A stretch of 64,000 nucleotides of DNA from Hippophae tibetana (Eukaryota > Streptophyta > Magnoliopsida > Rosales > Elaeagnaceae): NCBI GenBank assembly GCA_037013495.1, contig CM072810.1, positions 58,328,843 through 58,392,842 of the forward strand, written 5' to 3'. A model generated the notes under the pieces. That model ran no database searches, was not told the origin of the DNA, and saw only the letters and a program-made list of their open reading frames with translations. Every line of letters begins with the position of its first letter. Position 1 is the stretch's first letter. The translations under genes were made by a program, and so were the position numbers. This document shows positions 13,964 through 30,000 of this stretch, in pieces.

Positions 13964-16900
13964 TTAAGGTTGCATTAGGTTTAGGGTTTTGTTCCGTATA
14001 ATAGAAAACAGTAGCCTTATGATGTAGGAAGATTTGATAACATTAGTGAAATTACTTTTTAGAAATATTGTTGCTTTTATTCATGTGGTTCTTGATTGAA
14101 TGCTCCAATTCGACATATCAGAAGGAGTGATCATATTTTTTGGCATCACATGGTTGGGGTATTATGGACTTGTTGATGTTGTTTTCGTCTGTGTATTTCG
14201 TTTCGTATTTATTTTTGAAACCATAGTCTCTTCTTCTTGATCTTTATTTCTATGTTCAATCAATCTTTGTTCTTCATAAATAAAAGAGTAGAACAAAGAA
14301 GATGGGTTACACTCTTCACAATATTAAAAAAAGAAAATTTGAGAAATAAGAGTTCCAACTTTAAACGGCCATAACTTTTGACTCGTATATCGAAATTACT
14401 ATTATAATATATCAAGTTAGAGCTTGTAACGATTCCTATAATCTCAGCTATCTGCGAGAAGAACCTCATTTTTTGAACAAAAATTCTCCTTTTACATCAC
14501 CTACCGAGGTCTTAATGTTTTTGTTCCATATAGACCCTTTTGTTTTGCTTTGGATTTTTTTGAATGCAACTATTACGAATATTGAAGTGCCTACGAAAAG
14601 TGTGTTTAAAAATATTCTAAATATTTTCAATATCTAATAATTATTCTCATGACAATACAAATATACTCATTACGCTGCACAATTTTATTTTTGGAACATA
14701 CATTTGAAAGATTAATTTTTGAAGCCATTTATGTATGGTGATTTTCTTTTTTATTGAATTGTTAAATTTAATGTATTATTTTTATGCGTTTTTTATTCAC
14801 GGATGGATTATGCACATTACACAACTAAATAGCCATATTAAGGTTGCATTATGTTTAGGGTTTTGTTCCGTATAATAGAAAACAGTAGCCTTATGATTGA
14901 GGAATATTTGATAACTTTAGTGAAGTTACTTTTTAGAAATATTGTTGCTTTTGTTCCTGTGGTTCTTGATTGAATGCTCCAATTCGACATATCAGAAGGA
15001 GTGATCAACTTTTTTGGCATCACAAGGTTAGGGTATTATGGACTTGTTGATGTTGTTTTCGTCTGTGTATTTCGTTTCGTATTTATTTTAGAAACCATAG
15101 TCTCTCTTCTTGATCTTTATTTCTATGTTCAATCAATCTTTGTTCTTCATAAATAAAAGAGTAGGAAAAAGAAGATGGGTTATACTCTTCACAATATTAA
15201 AAAAAGAAAATTTCAGAAATAAAAGTTCCAACTTTAAACGGCCATAACTTTTGACTCGTATATCGAAATTACTATTATAATATATCAAGTTAGAGCTTGT
15301 AACGATTCCTATAATATCAGCTATCTGGCAGAAGAACCTCATTTTTTGAACAAAAATTCTCCTTTTACATCACCTACTGAGGTCTTAATGTTTTTGTTCC
15401 ATATAGATCCTTTTGTTTTGCTTTGGATTTTTTTGAATGCAACAATTACGAATATTGAGGTGCCGACAAAAAGTGTGTTTAAAACTATTCTAAATATTTT
15501 CAATATCTAATAATTATTCTCATGACAATAAAAATATACTCATTACGCTTCACAATTTATTTTTTGGAACATAAATTTGAAAGATTAATTTTTGAAGCCA
15601 TTTATGTATAGCGATTTTCTTTTTTAGTGAATTGTTAAATTTAATGTATTATTTTTATTCTTTTTTCATCACGGATGGATTATGCACATTACACAACTAA
15701 ATAGCCATATTAAGGTTGCATTAGGTTTAAGGTTTTTTTTCCGTATAATAGAAAACAGTAGCCTTATGATGGAGGAAGTTTTGATAACTTTAGTGAAATT
15801 ACTTTTTGGAAATATTGTTGCTTTTGTTCCTGTGGTTCTGGATTGAATGCTCCAATTCGACATATCAAAAGGACTGATAATCTTTTTTGGCCTCACAAGG
15901 TTGGGTATTATGGACTTGTTGATGTTGTTTTCGTCTGTGTATTTCGTTTTGTATTTATTTTTGAAACCGTAGTCTCTTCTTCTTGATCTTTATTTCTATG
16001 TACAATCAATCTTTGTTCTTCATAAATAAAAGAGTAGGAAAAAGAAGATGGGTTATACTCTTCACAATATTAAAAAAAGAAAATTTCAGAAATAAAAGTT
16101 CCAACTCTAAACGGCCATTACTTTTTACTCGTATATCGAAATTACTATTATAATATATCAAGTTAGAGCTTGTAACGATTCCTATAATCTCAGCTATGTG
16201 GTAGAAGAACCTCATTTTTTGAACAAAAATTCTCCTTTTACATCACCTACCGAGGTTTTAATGTTTTTGTTCCATATAGACCCTTTTGTGTTGCTTTGGA
16301 ATTTTTTCAATGCAACTATTACGAATATTGAGGTGCCGACGAAAAGTGTGTATAAAAATATTCTAAATATTTTCCATATCAAATAATTATTCTCATGACA
16401 ATACAAATATACTCATTACGCTTCACAATTTATTTTTTGGAACATAAATTAGAAAGATTAATTTTTGAAGCCATTTATGTATAGCCATTTTCTTTTTTAG
16501 TGAATTGTTAAATTTAATGTTATATTTTTATGCTTTTTTTCTTCACCGATGGATTATGCACATTACACAACTAAATAGCCATATTAAGGTTGCATTAGGT
16601 TTAGGGTTTTGTTCCGTATAATAGAAAACAGTAGCCTTATGATGTAGGAAGATTTGATAACATTAGTGAAATTACTTTTTAGAAATATTGTTGCTTTTAT
16701 TCATGTGGTTCTTGATTGAATGCTCCAATTCGACATATCAGAAGGAGTGATCATATTTTTTGGCATCACATGGTTGGGGTATTATGGACTTGTTGATGTT
16801 GTTTTCGTCTGTGTATTTCGTTTCGTATTTATTTTTGAAACCATAGTCTCTTCTTCTTGATCTTTATTTCTATGTTCAATCAATCTTTGTTCTTCATAAA

Positions 16901-18330
16901 TAAAAGAGTAGAACAAAGAAGATGGGTTATACTCTTCACAATATTAAAAAAAGAAAATTTGAGAAATAAGAGTTCCAACTTTAAACGGCCATAACTTTTG
17001 ACTCGTATATCGAAATTACTATTATAATATATCAAGTTAGAGCTTGTAACGATTCCTATAATCTCAGCTATCTGGCAGAAGAACCTCATTTTTTGAACAA
17101 AAATTCTCCTTTTACATCACCTACCGAGGTCTTAATGTTTTTGTTCCATATAGACCCTTTTGTTTTGCTTTGGATTTTTTTGAATGCAACTATTACGAAT
17201 ATTGAAGTGCCGACGAAAAGTGTGTTTAAAAATATTCTAAATATTTTCAATATCTAATAATTATTCTCATGACAATACAAATATACTCATTACGCTGCAC
17301 AATTTTATTTTTGGAACATACATTTGAAAGATTAATTTTTGAAGCCATTTATGTATGGTGATTTTCTTTTTTATTGAATTGTTAAATTTAATGTATTATT
17401 TTTATGCGTTTTTTATTCACGGATGGATTATGCACATTACACAACTAAATAGCCATATTAAGGTTGCATTATGTTTAGGGTTTTGTTCCGTATAATAGAA
17501 AACAGTACCCTTATGATTGAGGAATATTTGATAACTTTAGTGAAGTTACTTTTTAGAAATATTGTTGCTTTTGTTCCTGTGGTTCTTGATTGAATGCTCC
17601 AATTCGACATATCAATAGGAGTGATCAACTTTTTTGGCATCACAAGGTTAGGGTATTATGGACTTGTTGATGTTGTTTTCGTCTGTGTATTTCGTTTCGT
17701 ATTTATTTTTGAAACCATAGTCTCTCTTCTTGATATTTATTTCTATGTACAATCAATCTTTGTTCTTCATAAATAAAAGAGTAGGAAAAAGAAGATGGGT
17801 TATACTCTTCACAATATTAAAAAAAGAAAATTTCAGAAATAAAAGTTCCAACTCTAAACGGCCATAACTTTTTACTCGTATATCGAAATTACTATTATAA
17901 TATATCAAGTTAGAGCTTGTAACGATTCCTATAATCTCAGCTATCTGGCAGAAGAACCTCATTTTTTGAACAAAAATTCTCCTTTTACATCACCTACCGA
18001 GGTCTTAATGTTTTTGTTCCATATAAACCCTTTTGTTTTGCTTTGGATTTTTTTCAATGCAACAATTACGAATATTGAGGTGCCGATGAAAAGTGTGTTT
18101 AAAAATATTCTAAATATTTTCAATATCTAATGATTATTCTCATGACAATACAAATATACTCATTACGCTTCACAATTTATTTTTTGGAACATAAATTTGA
18201 AAGATTAATTTTCGAAGCCATTTATGTATAGCGATTTTCTTTTTTAGTGAATTGTTAAATTTAATGTATTATTTTTATGCTTTTTTTCATCACGGATGGA
18301 TTATGCACATTACACAACTAAATAGCCATA
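13090..18330. repeat. Trimeric higher-order repeat (2 copies)
   Basis: Block 13090-15709 is repeated at 15710 to about 18330 with an offset of 2620 bp. Shared private variants include the tttaaggttttttttcc run (13106 and 15726), cttcaccgatgg (13921 and 16541) and tccatatcaaataatt (13752 and 16372). Copies differ at a few sites, for example gccataac versus gccattac at 16118, and progressively more in the third unit. Unit 13090 also belongs to the dimer block to its left, so the two blocks overlap. Confidence 0.85.
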
Positions 18331-20076
18331 TTAAGGTTGCATTACGTTTAGGGTTTTGTTCTGTATAATAGAAAACAGTAGCCTTATGATGGAGGAAGAT
18401 TTGATAACTTTAGTGAAATTACTTTTTGGAAATATTGTTGCTTTTGTTCCTGTGGTTCTTGATTGAATGCTCCAATTCGACATATCAAAAGGAATCATCA
18501 ACTTTTTTGGCATCACAAGGTTAGGGTATTATGGACTTGTTGATGTTGTTTTCGTCTGTGTATTTCGTTTCGTATTTATTTTTGAAACCATAGTCTCTCT
18601 TCTTGATATTTATTTCTATGTTCAATCAATCTTTGTTCTTCATGAATAAAAGAGTAGAATAAAGAAGATGGGTTATACTCTTCACAATATTAAAAAATGA
18701 AAATTTGAGAAATAAGAGTTCCAACTTTAAACGGCCATAACTTTTGACTCGTATATCGAAATTACTATTATAATATATCAAGTTAGAGCTTGTAACGATT
18801 CCTATAATCTCAGCTATCTCGGAGAAGAACCTCATTTTTTGAACAAAAATTCTCCTTTTACATCACCTACCGAGGTCTTAATGTTTTTGTTCCATATAGA
18901 CCCTTTTGTTTTGCTTTGATTTTTTTTCAATGCAACCATTACGAATATTGAGGTGCCGACGAAAAGTGTGTTTAAAAATAGTCTAAATATTTTCAATATC
19001 TAATGATTATTCTCATGACAATACAAATATACTCATTACGCTTCACAATTTATTTTTTGGAACATAAATTTGAAAGATTAATTTTCGAAGCCATTTATGT
19101 ATAGCGATTTTCTTTTTTAGTGAATTGTTAAATTTAATGTATTATTTTTATGCTTTTTTTCATCACGGATGGATTATGCACATTACACAACTAAATAGCC
19201 ATATTAAGGTTGCATTACGTTTAGGGTTTTGTTCTGTATAATAGAAAACAGTAGCCTTATGATGGAGGAAGATTTGATAACTTTAGTGAAATTACTTTTT
19301 CGAAATATTGTTGCTTTTTTTCCTTTGGTTCTTGATTGAATGCTCCAATTCGACATATCAAAAGGAATCATCAACTTTTTTGGCATCACAAGGTTAGGGT
19401 ATTATGGACTTGTTGATGTTGTTTTCGTCTGTGTATTTCGTTTCGTATTTATTTTTGAAGCCATAGTCTCTCTTCTTGATATTTATTTCTATGTTCAATC
19501 AATCTTTGTTCTTCATAAATAAAAGAGTAGAATAAAGAAGATGGGTTATGCTCTTCACAATATTAAAAAATGAAAATTTTAGAAATAAGAGTTCCAACTT
19601 TAAACGGCCCTAACTTTTGACTCGTATATCGAAATTACTATTATAATATATCAAGCTAGAGCTTAAAACGATTCCTATAATCTTAGCTATCTCGTAGAAG
19701 AACCTCATTTTTTGAACAAAAATTCTCCTTTTACATCACCTACCGAGGTCTTAATGTTTTTGTTCCATATAGACCCTTTTGTTTTGCTTTGGAATTTTTT
19801 CAATGCAACTATTACGAATATTGAGGTGCCGACGAAAAGTGTGTTTAAAAATATTCTAAATATTTTCAATATCTAATGATTATTCTCATGACAATACAAA
19901 TATACTCATTACGCTTCACAATTTATTTTTTGGAACATAAATTGGAAAGATTAATTTTCGAAGCCATTTATGTATAGCGATTTTCTTTTTTAGTGAATTG
20001 TTAAATTTAATGTATTATTTTTATGCTTTTTTTCATCACAGATGGATTATGCACATCACACAACTAAATAGCCATA

Positions 20077-23000
20077 TCAAGGTTGCATTAGGTTTAGGGT
20101 TTTGTTCCGTATAATAGAAAACAGTAGCCTTATGATGTAGGAAGAATTGATAACATTAGTGAAATTAGTTTTTAGAAATATTGTTGCTTTTGTTTCTGGG
20201 GTTCTTGATTGAATGCTCCAATTCGACATATCAAAAGGAGTGATGAACTTTTTTGGCATCACAAGGTTGGGGTATTATGGACTTGTTGATGTTGTTTTCG
20301 TCTGTGTATTTCGTTTCGTATTTATTTTTGAAACCATAGTCTCTTCTTCTTGATCTTTATTTCTATGTTCAATCAATCTTTGTTCTTCATAAATAAAAGA
20401 GTAGAATAAAGAAGATGGGTTATACTCTTCACAATATTAAAAAAAGGAAATTTGAGAAATAAGAGTTCCAACTTTAAACGGCCATAACTTTTGACTCGTA
20501 TATCGAAATTACTATTATAATATATCAAGTTAGAGCTTGTAACGATTCCTATAATCTCAGCTATGTGGCAGAAGAACCTCATTTTTTGAACAAAAATTCT
20601 CCTTTTACATCACCTACCGAGGTCTTAATGTTTTTGTTCCATATAGACACTTTTGTTTTGCTTTGGATTTTTTTCAATGCAACTATTACGAATATTGAGG
20701 TGCCGACGAAAAGTGTGTTTAAAAATATTCTAAATATTTTCAATATCTAATGATTATTCTCATGACAATACAAATATACTCATTACGCTTCAAAATTTAT
20801 TTTTTGGAACATAAATTTTAAAGATTAATTTTCGAAGCCATTTATGTATAGCGATTTTCTTTTTTAGTGAATTGTTAAATTTAATATATTATTTTTATGC
20901 TTTTTTTCATCACGGATGGATTATGCACATTACACAACTAAATAGCCATATTAAAATTGCATTACGTTTAGGGTTTTGTTCTGTATAATAGAAAACAGTA
21001 GCCTTATGATGGAGGAAGATTTGATAACTTTAGTGAAATTACTTTTTGGAAATATTATTGCTTTTTTTCCTGTGGTTCTTGATTGAATGCTTCAAATACG
21101 ACATATCAAAAGGAATCATCAACTTTTTTGGCATCACAAGGTTAGGGTATTATGGACTTGTTGATGTTGTTTTCGTCTGTGTATTTCGTTTCGTATTTAT
21201 TTTTGAAACCATAGTCTCTCTTCTTGATATTTATTTCTATGTTCAATCAATCTTTGTTCTTCATAAATAAAAGAGTAGAATAAAGAAGATGGGTTATACT
21301 CTTCACAATATTAAAAAATGAAAATTTGAGAAATAAGAGTTCCAACTTTAAACGGCCATAACTTTTGACTCGTATATCGAAATTACTATTATAATATATC
21401 AAGTTAGAGCTTGTAACGATTCCTATAATCTCAGCTATCTCGGAGAAGAACCTCATTTTTTGAACAAAAATTCTCCTTTTACATCACCTACCGAGGTCTT
21501 AATGTTTTTGTTCCATATAGACCCTTTTGTTTTGCTTTGGATTTTTTTCAATGCAACCATTACGAATATTGACGTGCCGACGAAAAGTGTGTTTAAAAAT
21601 AGTCTAAATATTTTCAATATCTAATGATTATTCTCATGACAATACAAATATACTCATTACGCTTCACAATTTATTTTTTGGAACATAAATTGGAAAGATT
21701 AATTTTCGAAGCCATTTATGTATAGCGATTTTCTTTTTTAGTGAATTGTTAAATTTAATGTATTATTTTTATGCTTTTTTTCATCACAGATGGATTATGC
21801 ACATCACACAACTAAATAGCCATATTAAGGTTGCATTAGGTTTAGGGTTTTGTTCTGTATAATAGAAAACAGTAGCCTTATGATGGAGGAAGATTTGATA
21901 ACTTTAGTGAAATTACTTTTTCGAAATATTGTTGCTTTTTTTCCTTTGGTTCTTGATTGAATGCTCCAATTCGACATATCAAAAGGAGTGATGAACTTTT
22001 TTGGCATCACAAGGTTAGGGTATTATGGACTTGTTGATGTTGTTTTCGTCTGTGTATTTCGTTTCGTATTTATTTTTGAAGCCATAGTCTCTCTTCTTGA
22101 TATTTATTTCTATGTTCAATCAATCTTTGTTCTTCATAAATAAAAGAGTAGAATAAAGAAGATGGGTTATGCTCTTCACAATATTATAAAATGAAAATTT
22201 TAGAAATAAGAGTTCCAACTTTAAACGGCCATAACTTTTGACTCGTATATCGAAATTACTATTATAATATATCAAGCTAGAGCTTAAAACGATTCCTATA
22301 ATCTTAGCTATCTCGTAGAAGAACCTCATTTTTTGAACAAAAATTCTCCTTTTACATCACCTACCGAGGTCTTAATGTTTTTGTTCCATATAGACCCTTT
22401 TGTTTTGCTTTGGAATTTTTTCAATGCAACTATTACGAATATTGAGGTGCCGACGAAAAGTGTGTTTAAAAATATTCTAAATATTTTCAATATCTAATGA
22501 TTATTCTCATGACAATACAAATATACTCATTACGCTTCACAATTTATTTTTTGGAACATAAATTGGAAAGATTAATTTTCGAAGCCATTTATGTATAGCG
22601 ATTTTCTTTTTTAGTGAATTGTTAAATTTAATGTATTATTTTTATGCTTTTTTTCATCACAGATGGATTATGCACATCACACAACTAAATAGCCATATCA
22701 AGGTTGCATTAGGTTTAGGGTTTTGTTCCGTATAATAGAAAACAGTAGCCTTATGATGTAGGAAGAATTGATAACATTAGTGAAATTAGTTTTTAGAAAT
22801 ATTGTTGCTTTTGTTTCTGGGGTTCTTGATTGAATGCTCCAATTCGACATATCAAAAGGAGTGATGAACTTTTTTGGCATCACAAGGTTGGGGTATTATG
22901 GACTTGTTGATGTTGTTTTCGTCTGTGTATTTCGTTTCGTATTTATTTTTGAAACCATAGTCTCTTCTTCTTGATCTTTATTTCTATGTTCAATCAATCT

Positions 23001-25318
23001 TTGTTCTTCATAAATAAAAGAGTAGAATAAAGAAGATGGGTTATACTCTTCACAATATTAAAAAAAGGAAATTTGAGAAATAAGAGTTCCAACTTTAAAC
23101 GGCCATAACTTTTGACTCGTATATCGAAATTACTATTATAATATATCAAGTTAGAGCTTGTAACGATTCCTATAATCTCAGCTATGTGGCAGAAGAACCT
23201 CATTTTTTGAACAAAAATTCTCCTTTTACATCACCTACCGAGGTCTTAATGTTTTTGTTCCATATAGACACTTTTGTTTTGCTTTGGATTTTTTTCAATG
23301 CAACTATTACGAATATTGAGGTGCCGACGAAAAGTGTGTTTAAAAATATTCTAAATATTTTCAATATCTAATGATTATTCTCATGACAATACAAATATAC
23401 TCATTACGCTTCAAAATTTATTTTTTGGAACATAAATTTTAAAGATTAATTTTCGAAGCCATTTATGTATAGCGATTTTCTTTTTTAGTGAATTGTTAAA
23501 TTTAATATATTATTTTTATGCTTTTTTTCATCACGGATGGATTATGCACATTACACAACTAAATAGCCATATTAAAATTGCATTACGTTTAGGGTTTTGT
23601 TCTGTATAATAGAAAACAGTAGCCTTATGATGGAGGAAGATTTGATAACTTTAGTGAAATTACTTTTTGGAAATATTATTGCTTTTTTTCCTGTGGTTCT
23701 TGATTGAATGCTTCAAATACGACATATCAAAAGGAATCATCAACTTTTTTGGCATCACAAGGTTAGGGTATTATGGACTTGTTGATGTTGTTTTCGTCTG
23801 TGTATTTCGTTTCGTATTTATTTTTGAAACCATAGTCTCTCTTCTTGATATTTATTTCTATGTTCAATCAATCTTTGTTCTTCATAAATAAAAGAGTAGA
23901 ATAAAGAAGATGGGTTATACTCTTCACAATATTAAAAAATGAAAATTTGAGAAATAAGAGTTCCAACTTTAAACGGCCATAACTTTTGACTCGTATATCG
24001 AAATTACTATTATAATATATCAAGTTAGAGCTTGTAACGATTCCTATAATCTCAGCTATCTCGGAGAAGAACCTCATTTTTTGAACAAAAATTCTCCTTT
24101 TACATCACCTACCGAGGTCTTAATGTTTTTGTTCCATATAGACCCTTTTGTTTTGCTTTGGATTTTTTTCAATGCAACCATTACGAATATTGACGTGCCG
24201 ACGAAAAGTGTGTTTAAAAATAGTCTAAATATTTTCAATATCTAATGATTATTCTCATGACAATACAAATATACTCATTACGCTTCACAATTTATTTTTT
24301 GGAACATAAATTGGAAAGATTAATTTTCGAAGCCATTTATGTATAGCGATTTTCTTTTTTAGTGAATTGTTAAATTTAATGTATTATTTTTATGCTTTTT
24401 TTCATCACAGATGGATTATGCACATCACACAACTAAATAGCCATATTAAGGTTGCATTAGGTTTAGGGTTTTGTTCTGTATAATAGAAAACAGTAGCCTT
24501 ATGATGGAGGAAGATTTGATAACTTTAGTGAAATTACTTTTTCGAAATATTGTTGCTTTTTTTCCTTTGGTTCTTGATTGAATGCTCCAATTCGACATAT
24601 CAAAAGGAGTGATGAACTTTTTTGGCATCACAAGGTTAGGGTATTATGGACTTGTTGATGTTGTTTTCGTCTGTGTATTTCGTTTCGTATTTATTTTTGA
24701 AGCCATAGTCTCTCTTCTTGATATTTATTTCTATGTTCAATCAATCTTTGTTCTTCATAAATAAAAGAGTAGAATAAAGAAGATGGGTTATGCTCTTCAC
24801 AATATTATAAAATGAAAATTTTAGAAATAAGAGTTCCAACTTTAAACGGCCATAACTTTTGACTCGTATATCGAAATTACTATTATAATATATCAAGCTA
24901 GAGCTTAAAACGATTCCTATAATCTTAGCTATCTCGTAGAAGAACCTCATTTTTTGAACAAAAATTCTCCTTTTACATCACCTACCGAGGTCTTAATGTT
25001 TTTGTTCCATATAGACCCTTTTGTTTTGCTTTGGAATTTTTTCAATGCAACTATTACGAATATTGAGGTGCCGACGAAAAGTGTGTTTAAAAATATTCTA
25101 AATATTTTCAATATCTAATGATTATTCTCATGACAATACAAATATACTCATTACGCTTCACAATTTATTTTTTGGAACATAAATTGGAAAGATTAATTTT
25201 CGAAGCCATTTATGTATAGCGATTTTCTTTTTTAGTGAATTGTTAAATTTAATGTATTATTTTTATGCTTTTTTTCATCACAGATGGATTATGCACATCA
25301 CACAACTAAATAGCCATA
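20077..25318. repeat. Near-identical trimeric higher-order repeat (2 copies)
   Basis: Block 20077-22697 recurs at 22698-25318 with an offset of 2621 bp. I found no difference in the parts compared by eye, except near the far end. Private changes shared by both copies include cttcaaaatttatt (about 20789 and 23410), ttaatatatt (20881 and 23502), attaaaattgc (20950 and 23571) and gcttcaaatacgac (about 21090 and 23711). These make a recent duplication secure. The unit at 25319 begins a partial third copy. Confidence 0.92.
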
Positions 25319-27066
25319 TCAAGGTTGCATTAGGTTTAGGGTTTTGTTCCTTATAATAGAAAACAGTAGCCTTATGATGTAGGAAGAATTGATAACATTA
25401 GTGAAATTAGTTTTTAGAAATATTGTTGCTTTTGTTTCTGGGGTTCTTGATTGAAAGCTCCAATTCGACATATCAAAAGGAGTGATGAACTTTTTTGGCA
25501 TCACAAGGTTGGGGTATTATGGACTTGTTGATGTTGTTTTCGTCTGTGTATTTCGTTTCGTATTTATTTTTGAAACAATAGTCTCTTCTTCTTGATCTTT
25601 ATTTCTATGTTCAATCAATCTTTGTTCTTCATAAATAAAAGAGTAGAATAAAGAAGATGGGTTATACTCTTCACAATATTAAAAAAAGGAAATTTGAGAA
25701 ATAAGAGTTCCAACTTTAAACGGCCATAACTTTTGACTCGTATATCGAAATTACTATTATAATATATCAAGTTAGAGCTTGTAACGATTCCTATAATCTC
25801 AGCTATCTGGCAGAAGAACCTCATTTTTTGAACAAAAATTCTCCTTTTACATCACCTACCGAGGTCTTAATGTTTTTGTTCCATATAGACACTTTTGTTT
25901 TGCTTTGGATTTTTTTCAATGCAACTATTACGAATATTGAGGTGCCGACGAAAAGTGTGTTTAAAAATATTCTAAATATTTTCAATATCTAATGATTATT
26001 CTCATGACAATACAAATATACTCATTACGCTTCACAATTTATTTTTTGGAACATAAATTGGAAAGATTAATTTTCGAAGCCATTTATGTATAGCGATTTT
26101 CTTTTTTAGTGAATTGTTAAATTTAATGTATTATTTTTATGCTTTTTTTCATCACAGATGGATTATGCACATCACACAACTAAATAGCCATATCAAGGTT
26201 GCATTAGGTTTAGGGTTTTGTTCCTTATAATAGAAAACAGTAGCCTTATGATGTAGGAAGAATTGATAACATTAGTGAAATTAGTTTTTAGAAATATTGT
26301 TGCTTTTGTTTCTGGGGTTCTTGATTGAAAGCTCCAATTCGACATATCAAAAGGAGTGATGAACTTTTTTGGCATCACAAGGTTGGGGTATTATGGACTT
26401 GTTGATGTTGTTTTCGTCTGTGTATTTCGTTTCGTATTTATTTTTGAAACAATAGTCTCTTCTTCTTGATCTTTATTTCTATGTTCAATCAATCTTTGTT
26501 CTTCATAAATAAAAGAGTAGAATAAAGAAGATGGGTTATACTCTTCACAATATTAAAAAATGAAAATTTGAGAAATAAGAGTTCCAACTTTAAACGGCCA
26601 TAACTTTTGACTCGTATATCGAAATTACTATTATAATATATCAAGTTAGAGCTTGTAACGATTCCTATAATCTCAGCTATCTCGGAGAAGAACCTCATTT
26701 TTTGAACAAAAATTCTCCTTTTACATCACCTACCGAGGTCTTAATGTTTTTGTTCCATATAGACCCTTTTGTTTTGCTTTGGATTTTTTTCAATGCAACT
26801 ATTACGAATATTGAGGTGCCGACGAAAATTTTGTTTAAAAATATTCTAAATATTTTCCATATCTAATGATTATTCTCATGACAATACAAATATACTCATT
26901 ACGCTTCACAATTTATTTTTTGGAACATAAATTTGAAAGATTAATTTTCGAAGCCATTTATGTATAGCGATTTTCTTTTTTAGTGAATTGTTAAATTTAA
27001 TGTATTATTTTTATGCTTTTTTTCATCACGGATGGATTATGCACATTACACAACTAAATAGCCATA
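25319..27066. repeat. Recent single-unit duplication
   Basis: Units starting at 25319 and 26193 share ttccttataatag (in place of ttccgtataatag), gattgaaagctcc and aaacaatagtctc, variants not seen together in other units. They are nearly identical through about 600 bp and then diverge: the first continues like the unit at 22698, the second like units at 21247 and 23868. The second unit is therefore a mosaic. Confidence 0.8.
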
Positions 27067-30000
27067 TTAAGGTTGCATTACGTTTAGGGTTTTGTTCTGT
27101 ATAATAGAAAACAGTAGCCTTATGATGGAGGAAGATTTGATAACTTTAGTGAAATTACTTTTTCGAAATATTGTTGCTTTTTTTCCTGTGGTTCTTGATT
27201 GAATGCTCCAATTCGACATATCAAAAGGAATCATCAACTTTTTTGGCATCACAAGGTTAGGGTATTATGGACTTGTTGATGTTGTTTTCGTCTGTGTATT
27301 TCGTTTCCTATTTATTTTTGAAGCCATAGTCTCTCTTCTTGATATTTATTTCTATGTTCAATCAATCTTTGTTCTTCATAAATAAAAGAGTAGAATAAAG
27401 AAGATGGGTTATACTCTTCACAATATTAAAAAATGAAAATTTGAGAAATAAGAGTTCCAACTTTAAACGGCCATAACTTTTGACTCGTATATCGAAATTA
27501 CTATTATAATATATCAAGTTAGAGCTTGTAACGATTCCTATAATCTCAGCTATCTCGGAGAAGAACCTCATTTTTTGAACAAAAATTCTCCTTTTACATC
27601 ACCTACCGAGGTCTTAATGTTTTTGTTCCATATAGACCCTTTTGTTTTGCTTTGGAATTTTTTCAATGCAACTATTACGAATATTGAGGTGCCGACGAAA
27701 AGTGTGTTTAAATATATTCTAAATATTTTCAATATCTAATGATTATTCTCACGACAATACAAATATACTCATTACGCTTCACAATTTATTTTTTGGAACA
27801 TAAATTGGAAAGATAAATTTTCGAAGCCATTTATGTATAGCGATTTTCTTTTTTAGTGAATTGTTAAATTTAATGTATTATTTTTATGCTTTTTTTCATC
27901 ACAGATGGATTATGCACATCACACAACTAAATAGCCATATCAAGGTTGCATTAGGTTTAGGGTTTTGTTCCGTATAATAGAAAACAGTAGCCTTATGATG
28001 TAGGAAGAATTGATAACATTAGTGAAATTAGTTTTTAGAAATATTGTTGCTTTTGTTTCTGGGGTTCTTGATTGAATGCTCCAATTCGACATATCAAAAG
28101 GAGTGATGAACTTTTTTGGCATCACAAGGTTGGAGTATTATGGACTTGTTGATGTTGTTTTCGTCTGTGTATTTCGTTTCGTATTTATTTTTGAAACCAT
28201 AGTCTCTTCTTCTTGATCTTTATTTCTATGTTCAATCAATCTTTGTTCTTCATAAATAAAAGAGTAGAATAAAGAAGATGGGTTATACTCTTCACAATAT
28301 TAAAAAAAGGAAATTTGAGAAATAAGAGTTCCAACTTTAAACGGCCATAACTTTTGACTCGTATATCGAAATTACTATTATAATATATCAAGTTAGAGCT
28401 TGTAACGATTCCTATAATCTCAGCTATGTGGCAGAAGAACCTCATTTTTTGAACAAAAATTCTCCTTTTACATCACCTACCGAGGTCTTAATGTTTTTGT
28501 TCCATATAGACCCTTTTGTTTTGCTTTGGAATTTTTTCAATGCAACTATTACGAATATTGAGGTGCCGACAAAAAGTGTGTTTAAAAATATTCTAAATAT
28601 TTTCAATATCTAATAATTATTCTCATGACAATACAAATATACTCATTACGCTTCAGAATTTATTTTTTGGAACATAAATTGGAAAGATTAATTTTCGAAG
28701 CCATTTATGTATAGCGATTTTCTTTTTTAGTGAATTGTTAAATTTAATGTATTATTTTTATGCTTTTTTATTCATCACGGATTGATTATGCACATTACAC
28801 AACTAAATAGCCATATTAAGGTTGCATTAGGTTTAGGGTTTTGTTCTGTATAATAGAAAACAGTAGCGTTATGATGGAGGAAGATTTGATATCTTTAGTG
28901 AAAATACTTTTTGGAAATATTGTTGCTTTTGTTCCTGTGGTTCTTGATTGAATGCTCCAATTCGACATATCAAAAGGAGTGATCAACTGTTTTCGCATCA
29001 CAAGGTTAGGGTATTATGGACTTGTTGATGTTGTTTTCGTCTGTGTATTTCGTTTCGTATTTATTTTTGAAACCATAGTCTCTCTTCTTGATATTTATTT
29101 CTATGTTCAATCAATCTATGTTCTTCATAAATAAAAGAGTAGAATAAAGAAGATGGGTTATACTCTTCACAATATTAAAAAAAGAAAATTTGAGAAATAA
29201 GAGTTCCAACTTTAAACGGCCATAACTTTTGACTCGTATATCGAAATTACTATTATAATATATCAAGCTAGAGCTTAAAACGATTCCTATAATCTTAGCT
29301 ATGTGGCAGACGAACCTCATTTTTTGAACAAAAATTCTCCTTTTACATCACCTACCGAGGTCTTAATGTTTTTGTTCCATGTAGACCCTTTTGTTTTGCT
29401 TTGGATTTTTTTGAATGCAACTATTACGAATATTGAAGTGCCGACGAAAAGTGTGTTTAAAAATATTCTAAATATTTTCAATATCTAATAATTATTCTCA
29501 TGACAATACAAATATACTCATTACGCTGCACAATTTTATTTTTGGAACATACATTTGAAAGATTAATTTTTGAAGCCGTTTATGTATAGTGATTTTCTTT
29601 TTTATTGAATTGTTAAATTTAATGTATTATTTTTATGCGTTTTTTATTCACGGATGGATTATGCACATTACACAACTAAATAGCCATATTAAGGTTGCAT
29701 TATGTTTAGGGTTTTGTTCCGTATAATAGAAAACAGTAGCCTTATGATTGAGGAATATTTGATAACTTTAGTGAAGTTACTTTTTAGAAATATTGTTGCT
29801 TTTATTCATGTGGTTCTTGGTTGAATGCTCCAATTCGACATATCAGAAGGAGTGATCATATTTTTTGGCATCACATGGTTGGGGTATTATGGACTTGTTG
29901 ATGTTGTTTTCGTCTGTGTATTTCGTTTCGTATTTATTTTTGAAACCATAGTCTCTCTTCTTGATATTTATTTCTATGTTCAATCAATCTATGTTCTTCA